From Synergistaceae bacterium OttesenSCG-928-I11 (GTDB lineage: Bacteria > Synergistota > Synergistia > Synergistales > Synergistaceae), in assembly GCA_030266365.1 (NCBI GenBank), contig JAJDHV010000003.1:1-64000 (forward strand): 64,000 nucleotides of DNA, in the 5' to 3' direction. This document shows, piece by piece, positions 30,032-39,579 of this stretch. The position numbers and the translations under genes are program-made. Each line of letters starts with the position of its first letter. The first letter of the stretch is position 1. The notes under the pieces are model-generated. The model searched no databases. It was given only the letters and a program-made list of their open reading frames with translations, and was not told the origin of the DNA.

Positions 30032-30059
30032 GCCGTTCTTTGCGTGACGCGGGTTCGCC

Positions 30060-32909
30060 ATGATCGCACTTCGCCACTACGCCCGAGTTTCTGAACTCAG
30101 GGAACTTCTGAGGGAGCCGGTTGACGGAACGCGGGCTCAAAGAATCTTCATGCTGCCCTCGCATGCGAACGACGAGGCGCTGCTCGACCTGCTGCGACGC
30201 AACGAGAGTTATTTTGGCGAGCACCCGCAAATCTGGAGCTGGTCCGAGTTGTACCGCGCGCTCGTACCGAAGGCGCGGCTGCGTCGTCAGATCGATCCCC
30301 CCGACCATCGCTTGATCCTGCGATATATTTTGAACGAAACGCTTGCCGACTTCGACGCGCGCGGCGTCTCTGTGCCTGGCGGCGTCCGAAGGCGCGGGTT
30401 TCTCGACCTCCTGAGCGCGGCCGTCCGCGAACTTCTGCTCGAGGATGTGACGCCGGACCGCCTGATCTGCGACCGCGCGGAAGAGGGGCTGGACGATGCC
30501 GCGGAATCGAAAGAACTGCTTTATCGCCTTTATGTCGATTATCTTTTTTATCTCGAAGAACGGGGCCTCGCCGACAACGCGCAGCTCCCCTCTCTTGCGA
30601 GGGCGGACCTGGACGAAGACGAAGCGCGCGCGTCGCTGTGCGGCGCGGAGCTCTGCTGGATCGGTTTTCTCTCGTTCACGGGCGCGCAGCGAAAGCTGAT
30701 CCACGCCATCGACAACCTTGCGCCGACTATGCACTTCCTCGTGCCGGACGCAGGCATGAGCGGTTTTCGCGACGCGTCGCTCCAACTCGGTTTCACGATC
30801 CGCGACGCGACGCGCTTTGGCGGAGAGATTGCAGCGATCACAGGCCGGGACGTTTACGCCCAGTACGACGGCGTTGCGCGCGAAATCGCGTCGATGCTCG
30901 AAGGGGAGGGCGCGCTGGTGGGTGCGTTCGAGGGATTCTCGGAAGCGTCCTTCAAACGAAGCGACGTCGGCATTTTGGTCGCATCGGGGCGGGCGAACCT
31001 CATGGCTTCGGCGCTTCGAAGACATCGCGTCCCCTTTCAGGTGCGCACCGAAACGCCGGTGCACGACACCGCCGCATTGGAGATTGCCCGCATGGCGTGG
31101 GAGGCACATCGTGCGGGGTGGCCGCTTAAACGGACGCTCGCGCTACTCTCCTCCCCGGTGTTCGGCCTCGATGGCCTCGACGGTGAACAGGCCTTTTCCC
31201 TGATGCCGGAGGGAGCGGCGGCGTGGACGGCGTTCCTTGCTGACGATGCGCTTGCTGCGGACGTTTTCGCGAAATTGCTCGCGTTCTGTCGATATGTGGC
31301 GGAGCCTGCCGGGCACACGGGAGCGGAGTTGCTGCGCGCTCTCCTCGAACTCGTGGCGGACGACTGGATCGCACGTCTCTCGGATGAGGCGCGGGAGAAC
31401 TTCGACCTGGATTTTTCCGTCCGCGCTCTTGCGAGCGCGCGCTTGGAGATAGAGCAAAAGCTTGACCTGCTTGCCGAGCTGACGCCGCCGCTCGGCGAAG
31501 CCGGCTCGCTTCGCTTTTCCGGCGCGGACGCGATCTCGTTTTTAACCGACTGGAGCAAGGAGGCGTCGACCGCCCTTCCTCCGCTGCAAAAGGGCGTTGT
31601 CACCGTGTACGACGCCCCTCCGTCCGTGCTCGTCTCCCACGCATTCTGGGTCATGACGGACGTCGACTCCGGCAGATATCCCGGCTCCACATCGGATCAG
31701 GCTCTTTTGGGCGGTGAGATACGCGAGCGCGTGAACCTTGCCGGGGAGGATTTTGTTCACCTTCCGACGCTTCACGAAAAGCGGGAGCAACAGGAGGCGC
31801 TCTTTCGCCGCCTGCTTTGCATTGGTGAGGTCGGGACACTTCTTTCGAGATCGATTCTCGACGCGCAGGGGAGGGAGCAGGGCGAATCCCCGTTCGTGGA
31901 GTCCCTGTTCTCCGACCCGGCGACGCCGTGGTGGCTGTGCGCCGAGATCAAGACTCCGCCACTCGATGGATCTTCAGCGAGTCGATTGTACAGGGGGCCG
32001 TTTCCTCGCACCGTCTCGACGGAGCGCTGCGGGAAACATCGTGTATCCGCGAGTGCTGTCGACGAATGGTACGAGTGTCCGTACCGTTACTGGCTCGACC
32101 GCGTCGCGCGGGTCGGAGCGCGGATGGATGAGGTCGAAATGTTCGACCGCGCCGTGCGGGGCAACATCGTGCACGGCGTTTGGCAGGCCGTCTGGACGCG
32201 CTTTTCGCGCGGCGGGGGCACAACGCTCCACGCAACGCTTCTGGGTGGTTGGGACGAGTATATGGTATTTCTCGCGCGGCGTTATCCCTTTCTGGCGGAC
32301 GAACGCGCCGCGCCGGTCCGCGCCGATCTTCGCGGGATGATGCTCGATATGGCCGAACTACAGGACGAGGTCGAGGCGCGCGCCGCTGCAATCGGGCTGG
32401 TGCGCGCGGAGGCGAAATTGGAATACCGGTTGCCGGAACTGGAGATGGAGCACGCGGTCTTCGCGGGCCTCGCCGATCGCTTGGACATTTGGAAGGGTGT
32501 CGGCGCGGTCGTCGTCGACTACAAGCTCGGCTCCACCTCGGCCTACAAAGACGCCCTCCAGCTCGCCTGCTACGCCGCGATGCTCCGAGATGCGGAGATT
32601 GGCCCGGTCGTCGGGTTCTGCTACATGGGGCACGGGGACGGGAAGATTCGAGGCAGCTGGGCGCTCGAAGAACTGAAGGGCGTGTACGACGACAAATCGC
32701 GTTTCGACGCGCCGTTCGCAGAAAAAGTCGACGGGGCCTACAGCGTCATGCAGGACATGGACGCCGTTCTTGGCGGCGGAAAGTTCACGGCGAACTACGA
32801 ATCGAAGCTCTGCACGCACTGCGATTACGCGCAGATATGCAGGCGGACGGAGCGCTTCGGCGTGTTCTCTGGCGGGGAGGAAGGAGCGGATGATGACACG
32901 GACGAATGA
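30060..32909 (+). CDS. AddB-like helicase/nuclease subunit
   Basis: 949-residue protein with the layout of AddB/RexB, the inactive-helicase and nuclease subunit of the end-resection complex. The first two thirds look helicase-like but lack a Walker A motif. The C-terminal PD-(D/E)XK nuclease domain contains FAGLADRLDIWKG, VVVDYKLGSTSAYKDALQLA and downstream Tyr residues. Four cysteines fit the Fe-S staple of AddB: C673 (WYECPYRYWL) and C918-x2-C921-x5-C927 near the end. The helicase gene overlaps its 3' end by 17 bases. Assignment as recombinational repair complex is by architecture and gene order. Confidence 0.85.
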   Translation: MIALRHYARVSELRELLREPVDGTRAQRIFMLPSHANDEALLDLLRRNESYFGEHPQIWSWSELYRALVPKARLRRQIDPPDHRLILRYILNETLADFDARGVSVPGGVRRRGFLDLLSAAVRELLLEDVTPDRLICDRAEEGLDDAAESKELLYRLYVDYLFYLEERGLADNAQLPSLARADLDEDEARASLCGAELCWIGFLSFTGAQRKLIHAIDNLAPTMHFLVPDAGMSGFRDASLQLGFTIRDATRFGGEIAAITGRDVYAQYDGVAREIASMLEGEGALVGAFEGFSEASFKRSDVGILVASGRANLMASALRRHRVPFQVRTETPVHDTAALEIARMAWEAHRAGWPLKRTLALLSSPVFGLDGLDGEQAFSLMPEGAAAWTAFLADDALAADVFAKLLAFCRYVAEPAGHTGAELLRALLELVADDWIARLSDEARENFDLDFSVRALASARLEIEQKLDLLAELTPPLGEAGSLRFSGADAISFLTDWSKEASTALPPLQKGVVTVYDAPPSVLVSHAFWVMTDVDSGRYPGSTSDQALLGGEIRERVNLAGEDFVHLPTLHEKREQQEALFRRLLCIGEVGTLLSRSILDAQGREQGESPFVESLFSDPATPWWLCAEIKTPPLDGSSASRLYRGPFPRTVSTERCGKHRVSASAVDEWYECPYRYWLDRVARVGARMDEVEMFDRAVRGNIVHGVWQAVWTRFSRGGGTTLHATLLGGWDEYMVFLARRYPFLADERAAPVRADLRGMMLDMAELQDEVEARAAAIGLVRAEAKLEYRLPELEMEHAVFAGLADRLDIWKGVGAVVVDYKLGSTSAYKDALQLACYAAMLRDAEIGPVVGFCYMGHGDGKIRGSWALEELKGVYDDKSRFDAPFAEKVDGAYSVMQDMDAVLGGGKFTANYESKLCTHCDYAQICRRTERFGVFSGGEEGADDDTDE

Positions 32910-35900
32910 GGACGTGTTTCTCCATCTGATATCGGATGCCAGGGCGGAGCAGCAGGAGGCGATCCGTTCGTCCGTGCCGTTGACCGTCGTCAGCGCGGGG
33001 GCGGGCACGGGCAAGACCCACACGCTCGCGCGGCGATTCGCGTGGCTGCTCGTGACGGACCCGACCTGCCGCGTCGATCAGATCCTGACGCTCACGTTCA
33101 CACAGCTCGCGGCGGACGAAATGCGAACCCGCATCCGCGATACGCTCACCGTCTGGTACGAGTCGGACGTGAAAAATTTTTCGCACCTCCGCGACGCGAT
33201 CGTGCGCATCGACGAGGCGTATATCTCCACGATCCATTCGTTCGCGCTTCGCGTCATTCGCGAGACTGGGCTGGAGTTGGATATCGATCCCGGCGCGTCG
33301 CTCGTTTCCGAGCCGGTCGAGCGCGATTTCTGGGACGCGTTCGTCTGGAATTTGCGCGCGCGTCATCGGTCGCGGATCCTGGCACAGATCTCCCCCGAAA
33401 GCGCTGCGTGGGCCGAGGGCATTCTCGCGAGCGACGGCCTGGACGCGTTCCTGTCCCATTTCGACGCGTCGCTCGTCGCGGACCTGGCAAGATCGGTGGG
33501 CGAGGTGTTCGGGAGTATGAACCTCGGCCCGGACTTTTTGTCGAATTTCGGCCCCGAACAAGAAGAGGCGGTTCGCAACGAGTTGATGCGGATTGTCGCC
33601 CCTGTGTGCCGCGAGGTATGGGACCTCTGGCAAGGGCGAATCCTCCCCACCGTCGCCGAACATCTTCCGGTGGCGAAGAGCGGTGTCTTCGTCGACAAGA
33701 TGCGACGTTTCTGCGAGGAATGGTACGTCGCCGGCGACGACGACGAGATGGTTTGCTCTTTTCTTGCGGCGTTGATCTCGGGACCGCTCGCCTCCCTGCC
33801 GTCGTCGGGAGAGTTGAAGCGAATTGTCACTGACGGCCTCGGGATGCCGTTGAAGGAGTGGCGGGATGCGCACAAAGCGTACGGGCTGCTCGCCTCGACC
33901 CTCGTTGCGACGCCTCGCTACGGCGACGACGAGCGATCTGTGCGGCGCACCCTGCTCGGTATGGCAGCCATCGGGTGGGAGGCGTGGGAGCGCGCAAAGC
34001 GGGAGATGGGCGTCCTCTCGTTCTCCGACCTCGTGCGCTACGCCGGGCGGATTCTGACGGACAACACGTCCTACGCGAACCGTTTCCGCCATGTGATGAT
34101 CGACGAGTTTCAGGACACCGACGGTTTACAGGACAAGATGATCCGCGCGCTCACCGCCGCATGGGATGCGAAGGCTCCGCGAACCCTCTTCGTGGTGGGC
34201 GACATCAAGCAGTCGATCTATCGCTTCCGGCACGCCAACCCGATGCTCTTCGCGCGGTATATCGACCGCGCCGCGCGCGGCGAAGGCGCGTTGCATATTC
34301 CCCTCTCCTACAGCTTTCGAATGAACGGTTGCCTGATGCGCGACGTGAACGCCGTCTTCGGAACGATGTGGCGCGACGGCGTGATTTCCGGTGTTTCCGA
34401 CGTCGAGGCGGCGCGGTCGCTTGAGTACGAACCGCTCCTCCCCCCCGAGGACGCGCCCTGGTGGGACGCGCGCAACGCGGGGCGAAGTGCCTCGCAGATC
34501 GAGATTCTCCTTCACACGCCGGACGACGAGGAGGCGGGGGACGAGGGAGAGGGCGAAAAAGGCGGGAAAAACGAAAAAAAAGAGAAAAAAAATGCGGCCG
34601 CTCTTCGAGCGCGCCTCGCTCTCGGCATAGCGGACAGATTGTCCGAGTTGATCGAAAGCGGTGAAGTCGTCTGGGACAAGCGCGAGCGAGCGCATCGCCC
34701 GGCTGCCTGGGGCGACATGGCCGTGCTCGTGCCGACGCGGATCTACTATCCCGCCCTCGAGGAGGCCTTCGAGGCGCGGGGCGTGCCCGTCGTCTTCGCG
34801 CGGAGCATGCAGTACTACAATCGCGGCGAGGTGCAGGACATGGTGAACCTGCTCCGCGCGTTGAACGACCCGGGCGACGATTTCGCGCTCTCCGGCTGGA
34901 TCGAATCTCCTTTCTCCGGCTGCCGCCCCCTTTCTGCAACCGCGTTGCTCGATCGTGTCCGTGGCTCCGCCCTCGGACTCGAGCGCACTTGGGCGGCTGC
35001 ACACCCGCATGGGTACGGACGTTTTGCGAACCTGCGCCGAATCGCGCGGCTGCGCGCGCCGTCGGAAGCCGTGCTGGCGCTTCTGGAAGACCCCTTCTGG
35101 CTCGATGCCTATCCAGAGGATTCGAGGCCGAGGGTCGTGGCGAATTTGCGTCGCGGCGTCGACGTCCTCCGCGAATACGAGGGATCGCTCGGGAAAAACC
35201 TCGCGGCGGAGTCGGCGTACCTGGCCTCCGCGATGCGAGGAGGTGTTGCGACGGAGGAACCGGACTTTGCCGGCGAGGGGGAGAACGCCGTGCGTGTGAT
35301 GACCGTGCACGCGTCGAAGGGCCTCGAGTTTCCGATCGTCGTCGTCATGGGGATGGAGGCCGTGAAGAAGAAAAAAAACCGAAGCCGAGCCCGCATCTCG
35401 CGATCGCTCGGCGTCGTCCCCACAACTGTACCGAGCCTTGCAAGCGGCGGTGGACGAAAGGCCGCTGCCTCCCCCTCCGTGACGGCCCTTTGGGACGATT
35501 TTCTTGAGTCGATCCGGGAGGAGGACGAGTACAAACGGCAGATGTACGTCGCGATGACGCGCGCGCAGGAGCGTCTGATCTGCGCCGGTGTCTCTCGGAG
35601 CGGATTGGGCGACTTGGGCAGCGGCAAGGGCGACTGTTGGCTAGACTGGCTTCTGGAAGCGAATGCGCGAAACGGAAATCCCTTTCCCGTTTCGGACGTC
35701 AAGGAACGGGCAAAAGCGAAACCGATGTTGTTGCAAAGCACGCGAAACGAAGTGCCGGTCCAGGAAGAACCGATTCCCGCCGCGGGCGCGGAGAAAAATC
35801 GCGTGCTTCTTTCTCCTCCCAGGCTTGCGAAATTTTCGGCGAGCGCGTACTCGCTGCTCTCATGGTGCCCGCTTGCGTATCGCTATCGCTACCGACAGGG

Positions 35901-36594
35901 GCTCGACTTGAAATGGGAGATGCCGGACGGGGATGGCTACGGAGGCGCGGACCTCGGCTCTCTCGCCCATTGGGTGCTTCGGAAATGGGAGCTGTGCTGC
36001 GACTCTCTGGAACGATATCTTCCGGTCGATTTGCCCGACGGCGAACTGGAGGGTCTCCTTCGCGCGACGCCGCCCTTTTTGCGCGCCGTCTATGCAAAGC
36101 GGAGAAACAGGGCAATCCTGTTCGAATGGCTGTGCGCGTTTTCGAAGACGGACACGTGCGCGGCATTGTGGGCGCGGAAATCGGAGGGGGCACTTTTGCA
36201 GGAAATTGCGTTCTCCGTGCCGCTCGATGGAACGACGCTTGCCGGCAGCATCGATGTCTATTGGGAGGACACGGAGGGCGCGCATATCCGGGACTGGAAG
36301 ATCACGCGGGAGGAGCGCGCGCCGATCGAATTGTACGAGGAGCAGCTCGATTTTTACGCGCTCGCGTGTCACCTCCTCAAACCGGAGATGCCCCTTGACG
36401 TCGGTTTGATCTATCTTCGTCCGGACGAAACGAGCGCGCAAAATGCCGTACGACGCATCGCCGATTGGGACGAATGCTCGGCGAAGGTCGCCCGCGCGGC
36501 AGGCGTTGCCGTCACCGGTCCTTTCGAGGGGGATGTGAATCGGTGCAACAGATGTCCTTTCTCACGTTTTTGTGCTTTGAAAATGCCGAATTGA
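32893..36594 (+). CDS. AddA-like UvrD/Rep helicase with C-terminal nuclease
   Basis: 1233-residue SF1A helicase-nuclease. I use ATG 32893 (AAGGAG at 32881-32886; ATG 32890 adjoins). Motif I SAGAGTGKTHT, motif II MIDEFQDTDGLQ, motif III GDIKQSIYRFRHA, motif V VMTVHASKGLEFPIVV and motif VI AMTRAQERLI are intact. A short Lys/Glu-rich insert follows at about residues 553-575. The C-terminal nuclease has GSIDVYW, IRDWKITREE and EEQLDFYALA. Unusually for AddA it also has an AddB-like cysteine set, C992 and C1218-x2-C1221-x5-C1227. Overlaps addB, so both are co-translated. Confidence 0.87.
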   Translation: MTRTNEDVFLHLISDARAEQQEAIRSSVPLTVVSAGAGTGKTHTLARRFAWLLVTDPTCRVDQILTLTFTQLAADEMRTRIRDTLTVWYESDVKNFSHLRDAIVRIDEAYISTIHSFALRVIRETGLELDIDPGASLVSEPVERDFWDAFVWNLRARHRSRILAQISPESAAWAEGILASDGLDAFLSHFDASLVADLARSVGEVFGSMNLGPDFLSNFGPEQEEAVRNELMRIVAPVCREVWDLWQGRILPTVAEHLPVAKSGVFVDKMRRFCEEWYVAGDDDEMVCSFLAALISGPLASLPSSGELKRIVTDGLGMPLKEWRDAHKAYGLLASTLVATPRYGDDERSVRRTLLGMAAIGWEAWERAKREMGVLSFSDLVRYAGRILTDNTSYANRFRHVMIDEFQDTDGLQDKMIRALTAAWDAKAPRTLFVVGDIKQSIYRFRHANPMLFARYIDRAARGEGALHIPLSYSFRMNGCLMRDVNAVFGTMWRDGVISGVSDVEAARSLEYEPLLPPEDAPWWDARNAGRSASQIEILLHTPDDEEAGDEGEGEKGGKNEKKEKKNAAALRARLALGIADRLSELIESGEVVWDKRERAHRPAAWGDMAVLVPTRIYYPALEEAFEARGVPVVFARSMQYYNRGEVQDMVNLLRALNDPGDDFALSGWIESPFSGCRPLSATALLDRVRGSALGLERTWAAAHPHGYGRFANLRRIARLRAPSEAVLALLEDPFWLDAYPEDSRPRVVANLRRGVDVLREYEGSLGKNLAAESAYLASAMRGGVATEEPDFAGEGENAVRVMTVHASKGLEFPIVVVMGMEAVKKKKNRSRARISRSLGVVPTTVPSLASGGGRKAAASPSVTALWDDFLESIREEDEYKRQMYVAMTRAQERLICAGVSRSGLGDLGSGKGDCWLDWLLEANARNGNPFPVSDVKERAKAKPMLLQSTRNEVPVQEEPIPAAGAEKNRVLLSPPRLAKFSASAYSLLSWCPLAYRYRYRQGLDLKWEMPDGDGYGGADLGSLAHWVLRKWELCCDSLERYLPVDLPDGELEGLLRATPPFLRAVYAKRRNRAILFEWLCAFSKTDTCAALWARKSEGALLQEIAFSVPLDGTTLAGSIDVYWEDTEGAHIRDWKITREERAPIELYEEQLDFYALACHLLKPEMPLDVGLIYLRPDETSAQNAVRRIADWDECSAKVARAAGVAVTGPFEGDVNRCNRCPFSRFCALKMPN

Positions 36595-36676
36595 AAGTGA
36601 ATGTCATTTTCCCCCGAGTATGATAAAATGCTAGCTCGAGTTGATACGATCGATAGGGGGATCGACCTCGACACCA

Positions 36677-38536
36677 ATGAATCCGGATATATTGAAATCG
36701 AATAAAAATCTCGATGAATCGGCGGGGGCGAGCGGGGCGAAGCAAAACCTGCTGTTTTTCATCAAGACGATGAACGAAATATTTTTTCTCATAAACGAAG
36801 ACCGGACCATCGAAGCGGCTTCGGATATGGCGTATGAGGCGTTGGGGTTGGACGGTCGATCGGACGAGCCGATCCGGATCGACCGATATTTCCCGGTCGT
36901 CTATATCGATGCGATTTTCAGCCGGGTTCGCGAGGACGACGTCATGAACATGAGCATGACCTTTCCGGTTCAGAGCGCTTCCGGCAGGAAGCTCAGTATG
37001 GAGACGCGTTTCAACTGGTTTACGATGGACGACCGGGACATGCTGGCCATTACCTGTCGCGACATCGGTCGCTACACAGCCACCATCTCCGACCTGACGG
37101 CGAGGGAGGACCTTTATCGGACGATCTTCCACGAATCGCCGCTCGGCTTCATTCACATCAATAGCGACGGCATTGTCGCCGACTGCAACTCCGTTTTTCT
37201 GGACATCTTCGGTTTTATCCGCGAGCAGGTCATCGGCCTCTGCATCGCGGACGAGAAACGACTTGAGCGCTACGCACGCTTTCGCGACGCGGCGATGAAC
37301 GCCATCAAGGGAACGGGTTCCACCTACGAGGCCAAGTTCTCGCTGGCGGAGGGCATTGAGCATCGCGAAGGCTGGGCGCGCGTGTCGTTCAGCCCCATCA
37401 TCTCCGAGACGAAATCCTTTCTCGGTGCCGTGGGGATCGTTGAGGACGTCTCCGAGGAAAAATACGCGGAGGAAAAGGTCGCGTTCATCAGCAACCACGA
37501 TGTGCTGACCGGGCTGTTCAACCGGCGTGCCTGCGAGGAAGCGCTTGTCGACATCGACCGTCCCGAGAACCTCCCGATCGGTGTCATCTATGTCGATTTG
37601 AACCACCTCAAACTCGCGAACGACGCCTTCGGGCACCACGAGGGCGACGCCCTTCTCCAGAAATGCGCCTCGATTTTGAAAGCGAATACCACCTCGAACG
37701 ACGAGGGGTATCGCTGGGGTGGCGACGAGTTCGTGCTGCTCCTGAAAAACACCGATCGCAGCGAGCTCCGCACGAGGGTGAACAACATCAACCGCATGTG
37801 CCAGGTTTGGACGGGCGAAGGGATCGTCCGGCCGAGCATGGCGATCGGATCGGCGATCAAGATCTTCGAGAAACAGGATATGGAGGAGGTCATCAAAGAG
37901 GCGGAGGACACGATGTACGCGAACAAACTGCGCAACGGGCAACTTGTGCGCAGACGCCTCATGACGACGCTCGAAGCCAAGCTTCAGGAACTGATGGACG
38001 GGGCGGTTGGCGAGCGAAGCAAGCGCATGTTATTATGGGGGGACTGGATGCTCAAGAACCTGTTCATCCCGGACGAGGCGGACAAGAGAAACCTCCGTCT
38101 TCTTTGCAGGTATCATGACATCGGCCTGCTCGCCTCCTCGGACGAGCTGGAGGTGGTCCGCACAAACCCGGCGGCGAGGCGCACGGTGACGCCCATGCAA
38201 CACATGGCGGTCGGCTACCGGATCGCGCGCAGCGTCGCCGAGATTTATCCCGTCGCGGATTACATCCTCTCGCACCACGAACACTGGGATGGGAGCGGTT
38301 ACCCAAATCAACAGAAGGGGACGGAGATCCCATACCTCTCGAGGCTCGTCTCGGTCTTCGATGCAATCGAGGGGATGCTCTCTCTCAACTCGTACGCGAA
38401 CCGGCCTTCGTTCGGCGAAGTGTTGAACGCAATCGAGGCTTGCGCCGGAAAACTGTACGATCCCGACATCGTTGTGAGCATCGTGACGCGCTTGCGAAAA
38501 GAAACGCCGATTTTTGTCGACTATTTGGAGGGTTGA
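36677..38536 (+). CDS. PAS-GGDEF-HD-GYP signalling protein
   Basis: 619-residue cyclic-di-GMP protein, probably soluble. Two PAS-like domains (about residues 15-120 and 125-255) precede a GGDEF domain with an intact active site (WGGDEFVLLL, preceded by DLNHLKLANDAFGHHEGD). The C-terminal HD-GYP domain keeps HDIG (RYHDIGLLA) and HHEHWDGSGYP. Both synthesis and breakdown of c-di-GMP are therefore possible. ATG 36677 is preferred; TTG 36641 is in frame. GGGGGA at 36656-36661 is the only nearby purine tract. The next gene starts 2 bases after the stop, so the two are co-expressed. Confidence 0.87.
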   Translation: MNPDILKSNKNLDESAGASGAKQNLLFFIKTMNEIFFLINEDRTIEAASDMAYEALGLDGRSDEPIRIDRYFPVVYIDAIFSRVREDDVMNMSMTFPVQSASGRKLSMETRFNWFTMDDRDMLAITCRDIGRYTATISDLTAREDLYRTIFHESPLGFIHINSDGIVADCNSVFLDIFGFIREQVIGLCIADEKRLERYARFRDAAMNAIKGTGSTYEAKFSLAEGIEHREGWARVSFSPIISETKSFLGAVGIVEDVSEEKYAEEKVAFISNHDVLTGLFNRRACEEALVDIDRPENLPIGVIYVDLNHLKLANDAFGHHEGDALLQKCASILKANTTSNDEGYRWGGDEFVLLLKNTDRSELRTRVNNINRMCQVWTGEGIVRPSMAIGSAIKIFEKQDMEEVIKEAEDTMYANKLRNGQLVRRRLMTTLEAKLQELMDGAVGERSKRMLLWGDWMLKNLFIPDEADKRNLRLLCRYHDIGLLASSDELEVVRTNPAARRTVTPMQHMAVGYRIARSVAEIYPVADYILSHHEHWDGSGYPNQQKGTEIPYLSRLVSVFDAIEGMLSLNSYANRPSFGEVLNAIEACAGKLYDPDIVVSIVTRLRKETPIFVDYLEG

Positions 38537-38538
38537 TC

Positions 38539-39495
38539 ATGACAGAGAATAGATATGCGGAGTATTTCGACGAAATTTACGACGAGGTGAGCGCGATCCT
38601 CGAGGAGGAAGACGCGGAGACGCGCGTTCGAATGGTGGATGAAATCCTGTGCGAACACCCAGAGAATCCGTTCGCCCAATATCTGAAGTGGCAGGAACTG
38701 GACGAGGACGAGTCGGAGGAGAACAGAAGGCTTCTTCTGGATGCCGTCGAGACCTTGCGCCCAGCGGTAGCGGAGGCCGCCGAAAGCGGAGAGATCGACG
38801 AGGAGATTCTGTCTGCCTATGTGTCGATGCTCTCCGACCTCGCGTCGCTTCAGTACTTCTCCGAGGAGAAGGACGCGGCGCTCGAGACGGCGCGCGAGTT
38901 CATGAAACTCGACCGGGATTGCTACATCATCGGGCGGCTCGTCTACTACACGCTGCTCGTCGAAAAGAAAGCTTACGCGGAGGTTGTGAGCGCCGCGGAC
39001 GACGACGTCTGCGAGACGCCCATCGCCGCGCACTGTCGCGCCATCGCGCTGTTCGAGACGGAAGGCGCGAGCGCCGAGGCGTCGGACGCGTTGCTCGAGG
39101 CGATCTCGATGGACCCCGATATGTCCTTCTATATCCTGGGTCTCTGGGAGCTCGACGACGAAGCGGAGAGCATGAATCCCGAGGAGGACGCCTACATGGA
39201 GGACCTCGTCATGCACGTCTCGATGCTCTCCGAGTTGTGGAACGCCACGGAAGAGCGCCTGGCTTTCCTCGGCGTCGTGGTTTTCGCCTTCGGTTACATG
39301 ACCGGCAGGATGGACGACACCAACGACACCGACATGCTCGAGGACGGCTACAAAACACTCGGCTGTCTCGACGAGATGCAGGAGGCGCGCGACACCCTGC
39401 ACGCCATGATCGCCTCCGGCAAGGAACAGGAGGCCGTCGACGAAGAAGCCCTGATGCTATTCCGCGACATCCGCGACCAGGGGTTTTTCAGCTAG
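38539..39495 (+). CDS. Acidic helical protein, possibly tetratricopeptide-like
   Basis: 318 residues, highly acidic, no signal peptide. ATG 38539 with GGAGGG at 38527-38532. The sequence is a run of short amphipathic helices rich in Ala, Leu, Glu and Asp (for example LLLDAVETLRPAVAEAAESG, DKDAALETAREFM-type repeats), compatible with a TPR-like solenoid, but I recognise no defined family. Its position 2 bases after the PAS-GGDEF-HD-GYP gene suggests a partner or effector of that protein. Confidence 0.75.
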   Translation: MTENRYAEYFDEIYDEVSAILEEEDAETRVRMVDEILCEHPENPFAQYLKWQELDEDESEENRRLLLDAVETLRPAVAEAAESGEIDEEILSAYVSMLSDLASLQYFSEEKDAALETAREFMKLDRDCYIIGRLVYYTLLVEKKAYAEVVSAADDDVCETPIAAHCRAIALFETEGASAEASDALLEAISMDPDMSFYILGLWELDDEAESMNPEEDAYMEDLVMHVSMLSELWNATEERLAFLGVVVFAFGYMTGRMDDTNDTDMLEDGYKTLGCLDEMQEARDTLHAMIASGKEQEAVDEEALMLFRDIRDQGFFS

Positions 39496-39561
39496 ACGTG
39501 ATACAGGCAAAAAAAATCTCACCAACCACTTGGTTGGTGAGATTTTTTGTCTGTATCACGT
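39496..39561. terminator. Long palindromic bidirectional terminator
   Basis: Core AAAAAATCTCACCAACC, loop ACTT, GGTTGGTGAGATTTTTT, extended outwards by perfect arms ACGTGATACAG (39496-39506) and CTGTATCACGT (39551-39561). It begins at the base after the stop of the plus-strand gene and lies 18 bases from the end of the convergent minus-strand gene. Confidence 0.85.
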
Positions 39562-39579
39562 TTGCCGTTGGTGAGAAAA

